Positions 33,570 through 42,703 are shown, numbered from the stretch's first letter. The stretch is DNA of 64,000 nt from AV80 sp035536995 (GCA_035536995.1 DATLNB010000034.1:62001-126000), one strand, 5' to 3'. Program-made: numbers and translations. Notes: generated by a model not told the origin, from the sequence alone.

Positions 33570-36254
33570 GTGCATTGGGAGCAATGGCTGCGGATTGTGC
33601 CGTTGCGCGTTCGCTCCCTTGTTCGTCGCCGGCAGCTCGAACGCGAGCTGAATGAGGAGCTCCAGTTTCACATCGAGCAAAAAACACTGGAATTGGTTGC
33701 GGCCGGTTTGGTCCTGGCTGAAGCGCGACGGGCCGCGGTCCTCGCGGTGGGACAAATCGAGCAGTGCAAAGAAGAATGCAGGGATACGCGGGGCGTCCGG
33801 TTCCTCGAGGAAACCTGCGAGGACCTTCGCGCCGCTTTCCGCTCGTTAGGCAAGACTCCTGGTTTCACGATCCTCGCCACCGCGATGCTGGCGATTGCGC
33901 TGGCCGCAAACGCCGCCGTTTTTCTCCTGGCCCATGCGCTTTTTTTAGACCCGCTTCCATTTGGAGTGCCGGAGGCGAGGCTTGTCCTCGTCTGGAACAA
34001 GTTCGCGAGCCAGCATCTCGCGCGGATCCCGCTCTCCGCAGCGGAAGTGGCCGACTTGCAGCGCAGTGCGCCAAATCTCGAGGAAGCTGCCGCGTTCCGA
34101 TACACCGAGTATAATCATGTCGGGGATCCGCGGCCGGAGCGCATTTATGGCTCGTTAGTTTCGTGGAACCTCTTTTCGGTCCTGGGCGTCAGTCCTCTTC
34201 TCGGACGAACGTTCACAAGCAACGACCAGCTAGCGCCCGGTCCACCCGCGGTGGTCATTAGCGAACACGTCTGGCGCCGCCGGTTCGCTGCTCACCCCGG
34301 AATCGTAGAACAGGAAATTGTGCTTAGCGGCCGGCCGTATCGCGTCGTCGGCGTGATGCCGGCAACGTTCCAGTTTCCACTCGACCTTTTCGATGTTCAC
34401 GGTCCCGTGACGGACGCGGCCCAGATTTGGCAGGTGATTCGCGGTGCGGAGAGCGACACGAGCGAGCGTTCGCGACGTCCCTACGCGGTGATCGGGCGTT
34501 TGAAGCCCGGGTCTTCCGTCGGCGCTTTGAACCACGATCTGGAATCGGTCGCTCTGCAATGGCAGGAACAACATCCGCAAACGTATCGCGGACGCGGCTT
34601 CGCCATTGGCGCTCATCTCTTGCGCGAAGAAGTGATCGGCTCAACGCGCCCCGCCATGCTCGTCGCCGCAGCCGCTGCCCTGCTCCTTTTCGTCATCGCC
34701 CTGGCCAACCTCACTGCGCTCGTCCTGGCCCGCGTTGATCGCCGCGAAGCGGAGCTCGCGGTTCGCATCGCGGCGGGCGCCGGCCCGGTCCGATTGTTCA
34801 GGCAAATGGCGACTGAAGGTTTCCTGCTCGCTGGCATCGGAGGACTCCTGGGTGCGGTGCTGGCCGTATCGGCCATTTGGTGGTGGCGAACAGCGGCCGG
34901 GACTGATCTTCCGCTCCTTGGCCATGTCTCGGCTGACCGACGATTGCTATTTCACCTGCTCTTTTTCGCGGCGCTCGCCGGCGCCGCCCTCGCCGGTCTT
35001 CCGGTTTGGCGCATCATCCATCGCGTCCGCGCGCAACGCCTGTCCTTCAACCCACCGTCCGACGATCGCAGCTGGGTCTGGAAACGTTTGCGGGATGCCT
35101 TCGTCATTCTCGAAATCGCGCTCGCCTTTGTTCTCCTCGCAACGGGTGGAGTCCTGACCCGCAGTTTTTTGCGGCTCAGCGATGTCCCACTGGGTTTCGA
35201 TCCACAATCGGTTTTAACGAGCCAGGTTACGGTGCCGTCCGGGCCGGGCCAAACCGCGCACTCGACTGCCGAATTCGTTTCGACCTCGGTCAAATCCGTC
35301 ACATCCCTCCCGGAGGTGTCCGAAGCCGCCTTCACTTCGATTCTCCCGCTCAGCGGCGTCAATGCCGATAAATCTTTCCTTATCGACGGGGCTCCAGTTG
35401 TGGGCCCGCTCCCCGACGAAGAATTCCGCATTATCACGCCGCGCTATTTCGCGACCTTGCGCATCCCGCTGCTCGACGGCCGCGATTTCACGGAAGCGGA
35501 CTCGGGGGAGACTGCGCCGGTCGTCATCGTCAACCAAGCCCTCGCCCAACGCTACTGGCCCGGCGAAAGCGCGCTCGGTAAACGCATCCGGTTCGCCGAA
35601 CCGGCCACCTCCCGTTGGATGGAAATAGTCGGCGTCGTCGGGAACGTCCGCCACCAGGGATTGCATAGGCCGGTCCGGCCCGAGTTCTACCTTCTCCATT
35701 CCCAGATGCCGTTCCCGCTCATGACGCTCGTCGTTCGAACGACGCCGGCCGGTCAGAATCTCGAGGCGGCCATCACCGCGCGGATTCGGGACGTCGACGC
35801 GGAGCAGCCGCTCGGCAATTTTCGCCCCTTGAGCGACCTAGTCGAGGACTCCATCGCGCACCGCCGTCTCGCGGTGACTCTCGTTAATCTCTTTGCCGTC
35901 ATCGCTGTCTTCTTCGGCGCTGCGGGCGTTTACGGCGTTCTTTCCAATATTTTCATCGCCCGGCGCCGCGAGCTCGCCATGCGCGTCGCGCTCGGTGCGC
36001 CGCGGCCAGCCATGTTTCGGCTTGTTTTTGGAAAGAGCTTTAATCTGCTCGGAGCCGGGCTCCTTTTCGGGTTCCCGTTGGCTCTCCTCGCAAATTACGC
36101 CCTTGCCCCGTTTCGATACGAAATCAGCGCTTACGATCCCGCGACTTTCGTTTCAGCCGCAGCGCTGCTTACCGCGATCACTTTCATAGCCACGTTCCTG
36201 CCCGCCCACCGCGCTGCAGGCGTGGATCCGAGCCAGCTGCTCCGCTGCGATTGA
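33570..36254 (+). CDS. ADOP-type ABC permease (FtsX/MacB_PCD duplicated permease)
   Basis: An 894-residue permease with a GTG start at 33570. Its N-terminal soluble part has LNEELQFHIEQKTLELVAAG, seen in ADOP proteins (acidobacterial duplicated orphan permeases). A first MacB-type unit follows: membrane helix about 95-118 (GFTILATAMLAIALAANAAVFL), periplasmic domain 130-350, three helices at about 365-490. The second unit is similar: helix about 515-535 (AFVILEIALAFVLLATGGVL), periplasmic domain 545-760, and helices at about 775-890 with RRRELAMRVALGAPRPAMF. The duplicated FtsX domains and the lack of an adjacent ATPase are defining. Its role in export or envelope stress is inferred. It is coupled to the PadR regulator, three bases upstream. 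Confidence 0.93.
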   Translation: MHWEQWLRIVPLRVRSLVRRRQLERELNEELQFHIEQKTLELVAAGLVLAEARRAAVLAVGQIEQCKEECRDTRGVRFLEETCEDLRAAFRSLGKTPGFTILATAMLAIALAANAAVFLLAHALFLDPLPFGVPEARLVLVWNKFASQHLARIPLSAAEVADLQRSAPNLEEAAAFRYTEYNHVGDPRPERIYGSLVSWNLFSVLGVSPLLGRTFTSNDQLAPGPPAVVISEHVWRRRFAAHPGIVEQEIVLSGRPYRVVGVMPATFQFPLDLFDVHGPVTDAAQIWQVIRGAESDTSERSRRPYAVIGRLKPGSSVGALNHDLESVALQWQEQHPQTYRGRGFAIGAHLLREEVIGSTRPAMLVAAAAALLLFVIALANLTALVLARVDRREAELAVRIAAGAGPVRLFRQMATEGFLLAGIGGLLGAVLAVSAIWWWRTAAGTDLPLLGHVSADRRLLFHLLFFAALAGAALAGLPVWRIIHRVRAQRLSFNPPSDDRSWVWKRLRDAFVILEIALAFVLLATGGVLTRSFLRLSDVPLGFDPQSVLTSQVTVPSGPGQTAHSTAEFVSTSVKSVTSLPEVSEAAFTSILPLSGVNADKSFLIDGAPVVGPLPDEEFRIITPRYFATLRIPLLDGRDFTEADSGETAPVVIVNQALAQRYWPGESALGKRIRFAEPATSRWMEIVGVVGNVRHQGLHRPVRPEFYLLHSQMPFPLMTLVVRTTPAGQNLEAAITARIRDVDAEQPLGNFRPLSDLVEDSIAHRRLAVTLVNLFAVIAVFFGAAGVYGVLSNIFIARRRELAMRVALGAPRPAMFRLVFGKSFNLLGAGLLFGFPLALLANYALAPFRYEISAYDPATFVSAAALLTAITFIATFLPAHRAAGVDPSQLLRCD

Positions 36255-36269
36255 TCTGGAACAACGGAG

Positions 36270-36351
36270 TGCCAGGGAGGGGACTCGAACCCCTAAGGAT
36301 TGCTCCACCAGATCCTAAGTCTGGCGCGTCTGCCAATTTCGCCACCCTGGC
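36270..36351 (-). tRNA. tRNA-Leu (anticodon UAG)
   Basis: Read on the minus strand, the acceptor arms GCCAGGG and CCCTGGC pair perfectly, with A as discriminator (typical for Leu). The D-arm region carries GCGAAATTGGCAGACGC, the anticodon stem is CCAGA/TCTGG around loop CTTAGGA (anticodon TAG, reading CUA and related CUN codons), there is a long variable arm (class II tRNA), and the T-arm has AGGGGTTCGAGTCCCCT. The terminal CCA is not encoded. It lies 15 bases past the stop of the ADOP permease gene on the other strand. Confidence 0.95.
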
Positions 36352-36577
36352 GTTTAAAAGTCCAAAATGTAGCACATGGGGGACAACAAAGGCATTCCCC
36401 CGGTCTGCCTAATTTCCACTTTCTAGGTCGACCTGCCGATTTCCCTATTCAAACCCGCGATTGCGGCCTGCCTTGCAAAAAAAAGCTGCTGACAGGCGCA
36501 GGTCTCCCTCCAGCCGCACGCGCTATCATAAATATCTACGTACTCGCCGCGCGTAGTCACGCACATCGTTGGCTATC

Positions 36578-36739
36578 ATGGATGACAATGAACTCGTGTG
36601 GCTACCTGAGACCGCTTTGTATGCCTGGTTTCCTTTTGTTTGCAGCCGTCTTTATCTGGACGGGATTGGATCTCGCCGGCCGAAGGCCACAGCTACCTTC
36701 TCAACGCTCGACCACCGAACAGGCCTATTTCTACGATGA
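36578..36739 (+). CDS. Doubtful short open frame (53 codons)
   Basis: The 506-base gap 36352-36857 has no convincing gene. This frame (MDDNELVWLPETALYAWFPF...) is the best of several short ones; an overlapping frame (from an ATG at about 36584) has a single hydrophobic segment, GFLLFAAVFIWTGLDLAG. Upstream at 36537-36562 are ACGTA and GCGTAGTCA motifs that recur before the KaiC operon (42792-42828), so the stretch may hold a promoter, and one of these small frames might be expressed. Treat as unproven. Confidence 0.2.
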   Translation: MDDNELVWLPETALYAWFPFVCSRLYLDGIGSRRPKATATFSTLDHRTGLFLR

Positions 36740-36857
36740 TATCTCGTTGGAACTGACAAACGCGTCCTAGGGTAAAAAGCCTCTTCTGATTACAGTGCCG
36801 GAAACCGTAATAACCGGCCGTGGATCCGACGCTGCTCCGATGTCCAGTAGCGCAACG

Positions 36858-37214
36858 CTAGGCCAATTTCTGCTGCGGCGGCTGTGCCGCGTCACTCTCG
36901 GATAACCAGACTTCGTGTAGTCCGTCTGCCTGGGAAAGCGCCCGTTCTTTCATGGCGTCATAACCATCTAGAATCCAGTCCCCGCGGCGCTCGGCGGCAC
37001 GATCGTCCTCGGTCAGGCAACCAAACGGATCGTTGTGCAGTACCTCGGCATAGCAAGTCAGCATACCGATGGAAGCATAGCGCCTATTCGTCAGGATGAA
37101 CGTTGCCTGGGCTAGTGCGACCGCTTCGGATCTTGCCCGCACCCAGAGCGTGACAACTCCAACTTGACCAACGGCGACAGTTCGCTCGTGGGAACCCGCG
37201 CGCACCGCGGTCAT
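36858..37214 (-). CDS. Hypothetical protein of 118 residues
   Basis: Start ATG 37214 (MTAVRAGSHERTVAVGQVGV); a TTG 21 bases upstream is also open. The protein has a short beta-like opening (VAVGQVGVVTLWVRARSEAV), a helix (ALAQATFILTNRRYASIG), and a charged C-terminal half with CLTEDDRAAERRGDWILDGY and DAMKERALSQADGLHEVWLS. I recognise no family and no signal peptide. It is the only minus-strand gene between the tRNA and the minus-strand signalling cluster at 54 kb, and is read divergently from the TonB operon. Codon use looks less GC-biased than in the housekeeping genes, but this was judged by eye only. Confidence 0.5.
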   Translation of the reverse strand: MTAVRAGSHERTVAVGQVGVVTLWVRARSEAVALAQATFILTNRRYASIGMLTCYAEVLHNDPFGCLTEDDRAAERRGDWILDGYDAMKERALSQADGLHEVWLSESDAAQPPQQKLA

Positions 37215-37253
37215 GATACGGTAGAGATTTAACAACGGTTTGGTCCTCGATAG

Positions 37254-37282
37254 TTTGGGGGAGCAGTCACAGTACCCCCAAA
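37254..37282. promoter_or_regulatory. Hairpin TTTGGGGG/CCCCCAAA in the divergent intergenic region
   Basis: TTTGGGGG (37254-37261) and its complement CCCCCAAA (37275-37282) enclose a 13-base loop. It lies between the hypothetical gene on the minus strand and the TonB operon on the plus strand; operator or RNA hairpin cannot be told apart. Confidence 0.5.
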
Positions 37283-37309
37283 TAGGTCGGTGGCACGCGG
37301 CTTTTACTT

Positions 37310-37330
37310 AGACGCATAATCAATGCGTCT
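37310..37330 (+). promoter_or_regulatory. Hairpin AGACGCAT/ATGCGTCT upstream of the TonB operon
   Basis: An 8-bp perfect stem with a 5-base loop (37310-37317 and 37323-37330), followed by TTAGTCCTGTCCTTT. It might be an attenuator or terminator in the leader of the TonB receptor operon. Confidence 0.45.
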
Positions 37331-37358
37331 TTAGTCCTGTCCTTTGTTCTCCGTATTC

Positions 37359-37370
37359 TCCGCAACCGGA
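37359..37370. promoter_or_regulatory. Palindrome TCCG-CAAC-CGGA, candidate operator
   Basis: The sequence TCCGCAACCGGA is followed by AGTGCG. A close match, TTCCGCAGCCGGAA followed by GTAGTG, lies upstream of the fibre operon at 49183-49196. The shared palindrome and right flank suggest one regulator binds both. Confidence 0.45.
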
Positions 37371-37393
37371 AGTGCGTACCCGCTGCTTTGGCA

Positions 37394-37414
37394 CCGGTCT
37401 AAGGCCCGCTTGAG
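37394..37414 (+). promoter_or_regulatory. Leader motif CCGGTCTAAGG-N2-CGCTTGAG, copy 1
   Basis: This 21-mer recurs at 42838-42858 before kaiC with 19 of 21 bases identical. Here it ends 11 bases before the receptor start codon, so it may overlap the ribosome site. Confidence 0.5.
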
Positions 37415-37425
37415 GGTTGATAGTC

Positions 37426-39453
37426 ATGACCATCAAGCGCTTCGTATTAGCCGCCAGCATTTTTGGCCTGTGTGGCGCGGTGTTTTCGTCGTTGGAGGCC
37501 GAAGAGTCGGTCGACCTGATGAAGCTTAAAACGCTAAGCATCGACGAGATCATGCAGATCAAGATTCCGACGGTTTATGGTGCCTCGAAACACGACCAAA
37601 AGATCAACGAAGCGCCTTCATCGGTCACGCTGGTAACGCGTGAAGAAATTCAGCTTTATGGTTACCGCACAGTCGCGGAGATCCTCCGCAGCGTCCGCGA
37701 TTTCTATGTTACCTACGATCGCAACTACGCTTTTGTTGGAGTCCGCGGAGTCAATCGACCCGGCGATTTTGGCGGACGCATTCTCATCCTGATTGACGGA
37801 ATGCGAGTCAACGATCCGATTTACGACAGCGCCGGTGTGGCGACCGATTTTCCCGTGGACGTCGACATGATCGAACGTGTCGAGGTAATTCGCGGCCCCG
37901 GGTCCGCCCTTTACGGTAATAATGCCTTTTTTGCCGTGATCAACGTCGTCACCCGCACGGCAGCGGACGTCAATAGCACCGAGTTGGCCGGCGAGCTGGG
38001 CAGCTTCGGCACGCGCAAGGTCCGCGTCAGCTTCGGGAAAGTGTTCAAGACTGGTCTCTCGGTCCTTCTCACGGGAACATTTTTCGGGAGCGACGGAAAT
38101 GAGCGCCTTTACTTCAAGGAGTTCGACTCGCCCGAGAATAACCGGGGCCTTGCGGAAAATTTGGACGCCGACTCTTTCGTCAGCCTGGGATTAACCGTGA
38201 GTTTCAGGGATTTCACGCTGCAAAGCGGTTACGTCTCGCGACGTAAAGAAGTGCCTACGGCCGCGTTCAACACAATCTTCAACGATCCGCAGTTTTACAC
38301 CCTGGATCAGCGGACCTTTAGCCGAATGGGTTACGCCCATACGTTCGAGGGCGAGCTGAACGTACGAGCGAGCGTGCAGTGGAACTCCTATTACTACAAA
38401 GCAGATTATCCTTACTCGGCAACAGAAGCAGAGCCGCGTCGCGCCATAATCAACCGCGACACGCTGGACACCCAATGGTGGGGGCTTGATTTGGAGGTCA
38501 CCAAACCGCTCTTCAAGACCCATCTCTTTACCTTGGGGATGGAATACCAAGACAACGCCAGTCAGAATCTGGCAAACTACGACGTTTCGCCGCGTGTCGA
38601 GTATCTGCACCTGGAGACGGCCGCCTCGATCATTGGTCTGTTTGTTCAGGATGAGTGGACGGTCACCAAAAAGCTAACGCTCAACGGCGGCGTCCGTTAT
38701 GATTTCTTCGAGACCTTCGGTAGCACAGTTAATCCACGTGGCGCCGTCATTTTACATCCGTTCAACAACACTACGCTGAAGGCACTCTATGGGCAGGCGT
38801 ATCGTGCCCCGAACATGTTTGAGTCCTCCTATGGAACCTCAGCGTCCGGGTTCCGTTCTAATCCGGATCTGCAACCAGAAAAGGTAAGGAGCTATGAACT
38901 AGTCCTTGAACAGACCCTCACTTCGCAATGGCGCCTGAATGGAGCGGTCTTTTACAACCAGATAGATGGTCTCATTTCCCAAGGCGAGGATCCGACGACT
39001 GGTGAACTATTCTTCGAGAACGAGGGGCTCGCGGAAACAAAAGGGGGCAGTATGGAATTGGAGGCTCACCTGCCGGAAGGTATCAAGGTCCGCGGCAGCT
39101 ACACGCTGCAACGCACAACAGACGCGGTTACCGGGGAGGCGTTCAGTAATTCGCCAGAGCTGCTGGCCAAGCTCAACGTCATGTTTCCCGTCTATCGGGA
39201 CAAGATTTTCAGCGGGATCGAGCTTCAATATTCCAGCGAGACCGAGAACTCCAGGCATCAAACTACAAGCGGCTACTTGGTCGCGAACTGGACACTCTTC
39301 GGTCGCGAACTGATAAAAAACCTAGAGGTCTCCGCCGGGGTTTACAATTTGTTCGACAAGAAATACGGCTTTCCGGCTGCGCCCGGCAACCTCCAGGACA
39401 GTATTACTCAGGATGGGCGGACTTTTCGCGTCAAGCTCACTTATCGCTTTTAG
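37426..39453 (+). CDS. TonB-dependent outer-membrane receptor
   Basis: A 675-residue receptor from ATG 37426 (MTIKRFVLAASIFGLCGAVF, signal peptide to about residue 25). The segment LMKLKTLSIDEIMQIKIPTV followed by YGASKHDQKINEAPSSVTLV is the N-terminal pattern of the 'SLEELM' group of plug domains. The plug follows (about 55-170; TVAEILRSVRDFYVTYDRNY, GVRGVNRPGDFGGRILILID, IERVEVIRGPGSALYGNNAF). The 22-stranded barrel occupies about 175-675, with LNGGVRYDFFE and YGQAYRAPNMFESSYG, and closes with an aromatic C-terminus (KLTYRF). No cognate siderophore or vitamin gene is nearby. It is followed 8 bases later by a YfiR-like gene and a hybrid kinase, so it may supply or sense a signal for that kinase rather than feed metabolism. 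Confidence 0.92.
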   Translation: MTIKRFVLAASIFGLCGAVFSSLEAEESVDLMKLKTLSIDEIMQIKIPTVYGASKHDQKINEAPSSVTLVTREEIQLYGYRTVAEILRSVRDFYVTYDRNYAFVGVRGVNRPGDFGGRILILIDGMRVNDPIYDSAGVATDFPVDVDMIERVEVIRGPGSALYGNNAFFAVINVVTRTAADVNSTELAGELGSFGTRKVRVSFGKVFKTGLSVLLTGTFFGSDGNERLYFKEFDSPENNRGLAENLDADSFVSLGLTVSFRDFTLQSGYVSRRKEVPTAAFNTIFNDPQFYTLDQRTFSRMGYAHTFEGELNVRASVQWNSYYYKADYPYSATEAEPRRAIINRDTLDTQWWGLDLEVTKPLFKTHLFTLGMEYQDNASQNLANYDVSPRVEYLHLETAASIIGLFVQDEWTVTKKLTLNGGVRYDFFETFGSTVNPRGAVILHPFNNTTLKALYGQAYRAPNMFESSYGTSASGFRSNPDLQPEKVRSYELVLEQTLTSQWRLNGAVFYNQIDGLISQGEDPTTGELFFENEGLAETKGGSMELEAHLPEGIKVRGSYTLQRTTDAVTGEAFSNSPELLAKLNVMFPVYRDKIFSGIELQYSSETENSRHQTTSGYLVANWTLFGRELIKNLEVSAGVYNLFDKKYGFPAAPGNLQDSITQDGRTFRVKLTYRF

Positions 39454-39461
39454 ACCTGACG

Positions 39462-39986
39462 ATGCGAAAAATTGTCCTTTTCGCCCTGTTTCTGGCGGTA
39501 TCGGTTTCGCGCTCCTTCGCCGCTGACGCGCTGCTGGAGTACCAGGTGAAAGCGGTGTGCGTGCTCAACGCCGTCCGCTTTGTTTCGTGGCCGACCGGGG
39601 CCTTTGAAAGCCACGACTCGCCGTTGGTTATCGGCATTCTCGGGGACAACCCTTTCGGTTCGACTCTTCAGGATGTCGTAAAAGGCGAAACCGTCCAGAA
39701 ACGCCACATCGTCGTCCGGCGGGTTCGTCTCGAGGAAGCGACGGGCGTACACGTCCTGCTGATCAGCCGCTCCGAGCAGGAGCGGCTCGGTGGGATCCTG
39801 GGGACGCTTGCCAGCGCGAGCGTGCTGACGATCAGCGAAATCGATCATTTTACCCAGATGGGAGGAATGCTTGGCCTGGGCCTGGCCCGCGGAAGAATTC
39901 GCTTTGAAGCCAACACCGAAGCAGCCCGCCGCGCTCAGCTCAAATTCAGCTCTCAGTTTCTCCTCCTTGCTCGGAGCACTAAATGA
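39462..39986 (+). CDS. YfiR-like periplasmic protein (DUF4154)
   Basis: A 174-residue exported protein: signal peptide 1-21 (MRKIVLFALFLAVSVSRSFA), then LLEYQVKAVCVLNAVRFVSW (the KAAFLYNFAKFVEWP-like opening of the family), LVIGILGDNPFGSTLQDVVK, HVLLISRSEQERL and VLTISEIDHFTQMGGMLGLG, ending with a VNxxAARRAQLKFSSQLL-type tail. This is the DUF4154 pattern of YfiR, which in Pseudomonas binds the periplasmic part of the cyclase YfiN and keeps it off. It overlaps the next gene by ATGA (four bases), so stoichiometric synthesis is likely. Here the partner is a kinase, not a cyclase. Confidence 0.9.
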   Translation: MRKIVLFALFLAVSVSRSFAADALLEYQVKAVCVLNAVRFVSWPTGAFESHDSPLVIGILGDNPFGSTLQDVVKGETVQKRHIVVRRVRLEEATGVHVLLISRSEQERLGGILGTLASASVLTISEIDHFTQMGGMLGLGLARGRIRFEANTEAARRAQLKFSSQFLLLARSTK

Positions 39987-42703
39987 AACCGAACATCAGG
40001 AGCCGCCTCCAGAACCTTCCCGTCCGGTGGAAGCTTATCCTCGTTATTCTGCTAACGTGTACGACCGTCCTGATCCTGGCCCTGGCCGCGCTTTTCGTTT
40101 TCCAATCGATCACGATCCAGGCGCACTTCACTCGCGATCTCTCTACCCTTGCGCGGATCATCGCTCATAATTCCGAGGCGGCCGTGGCTTTCAACGATCG
40201 TGATGCGACGATCCAGACCTTATCGGGGATTGAAACACGCCCGGAGATCGATATGGCCTGCCTCGTCCTGGAGAATGGGGAACACGTTACTCCGCTCGAC
40301 CGCGAGCACGAACACAACCAGGAAATCGAAAAGGCCCTCGACCGCGGTAACCGCTCGATCGGCTCGGACGTCCTCTTCGCTTCGCCCGTGGTGCTTGATG
40401 GAAAGCGACTCGGGACCCTGTATCTTCGGGCGAATCTCGCACCCGTCCGGGCAAGCCTGCTACGCCTTTACGGCCAAATGCTCGCGCTTGTGCTCGCGGG
40501 CTCGCTCGTGCTAGCCCTCGTGCTGGCCAGTCATTTTCAACGGTTCGTTACCGCCCCAATTCTTCATCTCGCTGAAGTCGTGGAAAGCGTTGGACAGAAC
40601 GGAGACTACTCCTTGCGAGCGACGAACGTAGGCACCGACGAAATAGGCGTGCTAAGCGACGCCTTCAACCAAATGCTGACTCAGATCCAGCAAAGCAAGG
40701 AAACGCTCATTGCCACCAACGATGAGCTAGGCCTACGGGTGCTCGAGCGTACCTCGCAGCTGCAAGCCGCGAAAGAAGCGGCCGAAGCCGCGAGCCTGAG
40801 CAAGAGCGAATTTCTTGCGAACATGAGCCACGAAATCCGCACCCCGATGAACGGCATCATCGGCATGACAGACCTCACGTTAGAAACGAATTTGGATCAC
40901 GAGCAGCGCGAATATATCGAGATGGTGAAAAGCTCTGCGGATTTATTGTTGGGTTTAATCAACGATATTCTCGATTTTTCCAAAATTGAGGCGGGGATGC
41001 TTCAGCTCGAAGCGATCGACTTCAGCTTGCGTGATTGCATCAGCGGAGTTCTGAAACCGCTCGCCCTGCGCGCCGACCAAAAAGGTCTCGAGCTGATCGC
41101 GGATATTTTCCCCGATGTGCCGGATCATTGCATGGGCGATCCGTTGCGCCTGCGCCAGATCCTGACCAATCTCACGGCAAACGCGATCAAGTTCACCGAG
41201 CGCGGTGAGGTGGTCATCAAAGTAACCCATCGGCTCGAGGCCAATGGGGAGGCAGAATTTCTGTTTTCGGTCGCGGACACAGGCATCGGAATTCCCGCCG
41301 AAAAGCATGACGCGATTTTCGAACCGTTCTCCCAGGCGGACGGTTCGACGACGCGGACTTATGGCGGCACCGGCCTCGGGCTTTCCATTGCATCGCAGCT
41401 CATCCAGGCAATGGAGGGACGTATCTGGTTGGAAAGCACCGTAGGAGAAGGCACGACGTTCTATTTCACGACGGTTTTGCCGATTCAACACACGCCAATG
41501 CCCGCCTTGAAAGTCGCCGAGCTCGACGACCTTACTGCGATGCGTGTGCTTGTGGTCGACGACAATGCGGTGAACCGGCGCATCCTTCATGAGATGTTAA
41601 CGCACTGGCGGATGTCTCCAACTGTGACGGCGTCGGGCGAGGCCGGCCTCCAGGAATTGTTACGCGCCGCGAAGGCTGGGTGGGCCTATCAGCTCGTCCT
41701 TATCGACGCCGTCATGCCGGAAATGGATGGTTTCGCCGTAGCGGAAAAAATTCATGCGCAACCGGAGCTGGTGGACGCCACCGTCATGATGTTGTCGTCC
41801 GCGATGCCGGTCGGCACAGCGGCACGTTGCAGCCTGCTGGGCATTGCGAGTTGTCTGACGAAACCGGTCACACAATCCGAATTGCTCGAGGCCATCCTGG
41901 CCGCGGTCGGCTGTCGCACCGTGGAAGCACCAGTTGGCGCTCCGGAAATGCCGGCCCCGGGACCTGCGCCTGCCGCGCTGTCTTTGCGCATCCTGGTAGC
42001 GGAAGATAATCGTGTTAATCGTGCCGTCGCCACGGGCATTCTCGAAAAACAAGGGCACGTGCTCGTCCACGCCGCCAATGGGCACGAAGCGGTCGACGCT
42101 TTCACCGCTGGAGTTTTCGACGTTATCCTGATGGACATGCAGATGCCGCATATGGACGGATTCGAAGCGACGCGGCGCATTCGCGAAATGGAAGAAACGA
42201 GTGGCCGCCATATCCGAATCGTGGCGATGACGGCGCATGCCATGACCGGGGACCGGGAGCGCTGCCTTGCCGCGGGGATGGATGATTATGTTTCCAAGCC
42301 GCTGCAGAAGGGAGACCTTTTGCGGTCGCTCCTTGGCCGCGACATCGAAGGCGCAGAGGCTGATGTCATATTCACGGAGGCGGCCATCTTCCCGCGTGAG
42401 AAGTGGCTCGCGCAATGCGAAGGCGACGAAAAATTGGCCGCCGAGCTGGTCACAATTTTTCGCGAGAATACCCCGGCAATCGTACAGACTATTAGGGAGG
42501 CCCTTGAGCAGGAAGACGGCGCTGCTCTAAGCGCGAGCGCGCACAGGCTGCTGAGCTCATTGGGATGTTTCGGCGCTGCTCCTGCGCACGCCTGCGCGCT
42601 GAGCCTGGAAACGCGCGGCCGAGCAAATGATTTTCGCGGGACCAAAAAAACGTTCAGGGAGCTTGAAAGAGAACTCGAGAGAGTTTACGCGGCGCTCGCT
42701 TAG
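39983..42703 (+). CDS. Hybrid histidine kinase with CHASE8-like sensor, two receivers and Hpt
   Basis: A 906-residue membrane sensor. Order: membrane helix 1 (about 15-38), a periplasmic CHASE8-like domain (about 45-150; TLARIIAHNSEAAVAFNDRD is the hallmark), helix 2 (about 160-180), HAMP (about 185-235), HisKA with phospho-His in MSHEIRTPMNGIIG (about 286), HATPase_c (N box LTANAIKF about 395, DTGIGIP about 431, GGTGLGLSIA), receiver 1 (about 519-640; LVLIDAVMPEMDG), receiver 2 (about 667-785; VILMDMQMPHMDG, SKPL), and an Hpt domain (about 815-903; AHRLLSSLG). A full phosphorelay in one protein. The CHASE8 sensor is the one found in YfiN, so with the adjacent YfiR-like gene it forms a YfiR-sensor pair with a kinase output. 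Final output not visible. Confidence 0.92.
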   Translation: MKPNIRSRLQNLPVRWKLILVILLTCTTVLILALAALFVFQSITIQAHFTRDLSTLARIIAHNSEAAVAFNDRDATIQTLSGIETRPEIDMACLVLENGEHVTPLDREHEHNQEIEKALDRGNRSIGSDVLFASPVVLDGKRLGTLYLRANLAPVRASLLRLYGQMLALVLAGSLVLALVLASHFQRFVTAPILHLAEVVESVGQNGDYSLRATNVGTDEIGVLSDAFNQMLTQIQQSKETLIATNDELGLRVLERTSQLQAAKEAAEAASLSKSEFLANMSHEIRTPMNGIIGMTDLTLETNLDHEQREYIEMVKSSADLLLGLINDILDFSKIEAGMLQLEAIDFSLRDCISGVLKPLALRADQKGLELIADIFPDVPDHCMGDPLRLRQILTNLTANAIKFTERGEVVIKVTHRLEANGEAEFLFSVADTGIGIPAEKHDAIFEPFSQADGSTTRTYGGTGLGLSIASQLIQAMEGRIWLESTVGEGTTFYFTTVLPIQHTPMPALKVAELDDLTAMRVLVVDDNAVNRRILHEMLTHWRMSPTVTASGEAGLQELLRAAKAGWAYQLVLIDAVMPEMDGFAVAEKIHAQPELVDATVMMLSSAMPVGTAARCSLLGIASCLTKPVTQSELLEAILAAVGCRTVEAPVGAPEMPAPGPAPAALSLRILVAEDNRVNRAVATGILEKQGHVLVHAANGHEAVDAFTAGVFDVILMDMQMPHMDGFEATRRIREMEETSGRHIRIVAMTAHAMTGDRERCLAAGMDDYVSKPLQKGDLLRSLLGRDIEGAEADVIFTEAAIFPREKWLAQCEGDEKLAAELVTIFRENTPAIVQTIREALEQEDGAALSASAHRLLSSLGCFGAAPAHACALSLETRGRANDFRGTKKTFRELERELERVYAALA

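Noticed and set aside
36270..36351. tRNA-Leu as the attachment site of a genomic island to its right
   Set aside because: The 3' end of the tRNA faces left (36270), so an island inserted at its 3' end would lie to the left. No integrase or repeated tRNA end was found.
36300..36770. Open frame overlapping the tRNA-Leu gene
   Set aside because: It starts inside a certain tRNA and shows no conserved content; only a short hydrophobic part late in it could be real.
37288..37306. Possible sigma-54 promoter TGGCACG-N4-TTTT
   Set aside because: The -24 half matches but the -12 GC is absent, so the match is too weak to report as a promoter.
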